Shown in pieces: positions 4,693-5,454 of a stretch of 5,454 nucleotides of DNA. The DNA comes from Bacteroidetes bacterium UBA7368. Its GTDB lineage: Bacteria; Bacteroidota; Rhodothermia; Rhodothermales; UBA10348. The number at the start of each line of letters is the position of its first letter. The stretch's first letter is position 1. The stretch covers positions 1 through 5,454 of the forward strand of contig DKOG01000030.1 of assembly GCA_002469915.1 (NCBI GenBank), given 5' to 3'. Under the pieces are notes generated by a model that saw only the letters and a list, made by a program, of their open reading frames with translations, ran no database searches and was not told the origin of the DNA. Made by a program: the position numbers and the translations under genes.

Positions 4693-5454
4693 ATGTCCAC
4701 TCCCATGCCGTGTCCAATTAATGCAAGACGCGCTTTCCCCTTACCCTTTATGATGTACTTCCCACGTTTTCGATTTTGGCGAACCAGATCTTCATTTGAG
4801 GAGCTGCCGTTTGGCAATCAATCTCTTTTTTCCGGACTCGGAAATACTGAGACCATAAAGCCGGTTGTCAGGGCCGGGCGTCACATTATGGATGTCGATG
4901 TAGATGAGCAGAACATGCCTTTTTGGGCCGTTCAAGAGGTGGAGGGCCAATCGCTCAGGTTGCCGGGCCTAGAAACGGCAAGAACGCGGTTTATGCGACG
5001 GGTTTTCGGTAACTATGCCTTGCGCCGGAGGTGGGAAAGTATGTTGAGTTCGGTCAAAAAAGTGGAGTCGGAAAACGTTTTTGCGCATTTCGAACAGACA
5101 ACGGGACACTCGGTATTTGATCTTCCGTTTAACTCACAGCGTGTATTCCGTCGGTCCACAAAGCGGACAACTTGGCGGCAACAGGTTTCAGGAGGCGCCT
5201 TAAAGGGATCCGTTCTTACCCCATATCGACCGCGCTTGAATGGGCGGGTGCTTGCCGGGACGTTTGCGGTCTATCTGCTGCTATTAGTAGTTGGGGCACA
5301 GGAATCAAGACTGGATACCATGAAGGTGATTCATGGTGTCCCAGAGTATTCTTGGGTAGATCTGGGAAGAACGCCTCGTGGAGGAATGATCAACCGAGAT
5401 ACGCTGGTAAGCTGGAAGTATGTTGATTCTCTGAGACGATTGCGTCTTGCGAGG
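4693..5454 (+). CDS. Single-pass membrane protein next to the sigma factor, candidate sigma regulator (3' end cut off)
   Basis: The frame is open for 254 codons to the end of the window, so the C-terminus is missing. Residues 1-185 are hydrophilic, rich in Arg and aromatic residues (PRFRFWRTR at 24-32, FMRRVFGNYALRRRWE at 100-115), and have no signal peptide. RVLAGTFAVYLLLLVVGA (185-202) is one clear transmembrane helix, with basic residues (RPRLNGR) before it that predict a cytoplasmic N-terminus. The visible part after it includes VPEYSWVDLGRTPRGG, which faintly recalls a PEGA-type beta domain. The topology and the seven-base gap after the sigma gene fit a membrane-bound anti-sigma or signalling protein. 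However, no zinc HxxxCxxC anti-sigma motif or FecR signature is present, so the function is not recognised. ATG at 4693 has GGAG only two bases upstream. ATG at 4705 or 4750 could be the true start. The plus-strand frame at 5172-5426 is a shadow. Confidence 0.75.
   Translation, partial: MSTPMPCPINARRAFPLPFMMYFPRFRFWRTRSSFEELPFGNQSLFSGLGNTETIKPVVRAGRHIMDVDVDEQNMPFWAVQEVEGQSLRLPGLETARTRFMRRVFGNYALRRRWESMLSSVKKVESENVFAHFEQTTGHSVFDLPFNSQRVFRRSTKRTTWRQQVSGGALKGSVLTPYRPRLNGRVLAGTFAVYLLLLVVGAQESRLDTMKVIHGVPEYSWVDLGRTPRGGMINRDTLVSWKYVDSLRRLRLAR

Noticed and set aside
4682..4753. ATGA overlap with the sigma stop as the start of the next gene
   Set aside because: That frame (ATG at 4682 or 4685) closes after about 23 codons and is not the frame of the long downstream gene.
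5172..5426. 84-residue plus-strand frame near the window end
   Set aside because: It is out of frame with the longer open frame from 4693, which has a clear transmembrane helix.

Overview
The window looks like chromosomal DNA from a Gram-negative bacterium of the Bacteroidota/Rhodothermota (FCB) lineage. Three things point there. The L13 protein begins with the long N-terminus typical of that group ([11 protein letters not shown]). Upstream regions mostly lack Shine-Dalgarno sites, and two minus-strand promoter candidates fit the TTG / TAnnTTTG pattern known from Bacteroidota. The encoded proteins include an outer-membrane beta-barrel and a lipoprotein, so there is an outer membrane. A marine Rhodothermales-like organism is my best guess, but that is inference.

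Left part (1-1146, minus strand): the conserved ribosomal operon rplM-rpsI (L13, S9). It is preceded by a candidate promoter (1116-1146) and a two-tier stem-loop (1060-1101) that would lie at the very 5' end of the mRNA, where an autoregulatory r-protein leader would be expected. Downstream of rpsI (1-135) there is a second candidate promoter and an ATG at the window edge that may be the start of the next ribosomal gene, by synteny rpsB.

Middle part (1147-3888, plus strand): about 300 bases without a confident gene, then an exported beta-barrel protein of unknown function (1450-2103) and a 540-residue lipoprotein (2167-3789). The lipoprotein has an Ala/Gln/Ser/Thr/Gly-rich central segment and beta-sandwich-like flanks. 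No terminator separates the two genes, so they may be co-transcribed. A very strong intrinsic terminator (3830-3865), directly followed by a second perfect hairpin (3866-3888), closes this unit.

Right part (3889-5454, plus strand): an ECF-like sigma-70 family factor (4041-4685). Seven bases after its stop comes a second gene, open from 4693 to the end of the window. It encodes an Arg-rich N-terminal region of about 185 residues, one transmembrane helix, and the beginning of an extracytoplasmic part. The layout is that of a sigma factor with its membrane-bound regulator, but the partner shows no anti-sigma motif I recognise. This pair is the most likely undescribed system in the window. No tRNA, rRNA, CRISPR array or insertion sequence was seen.
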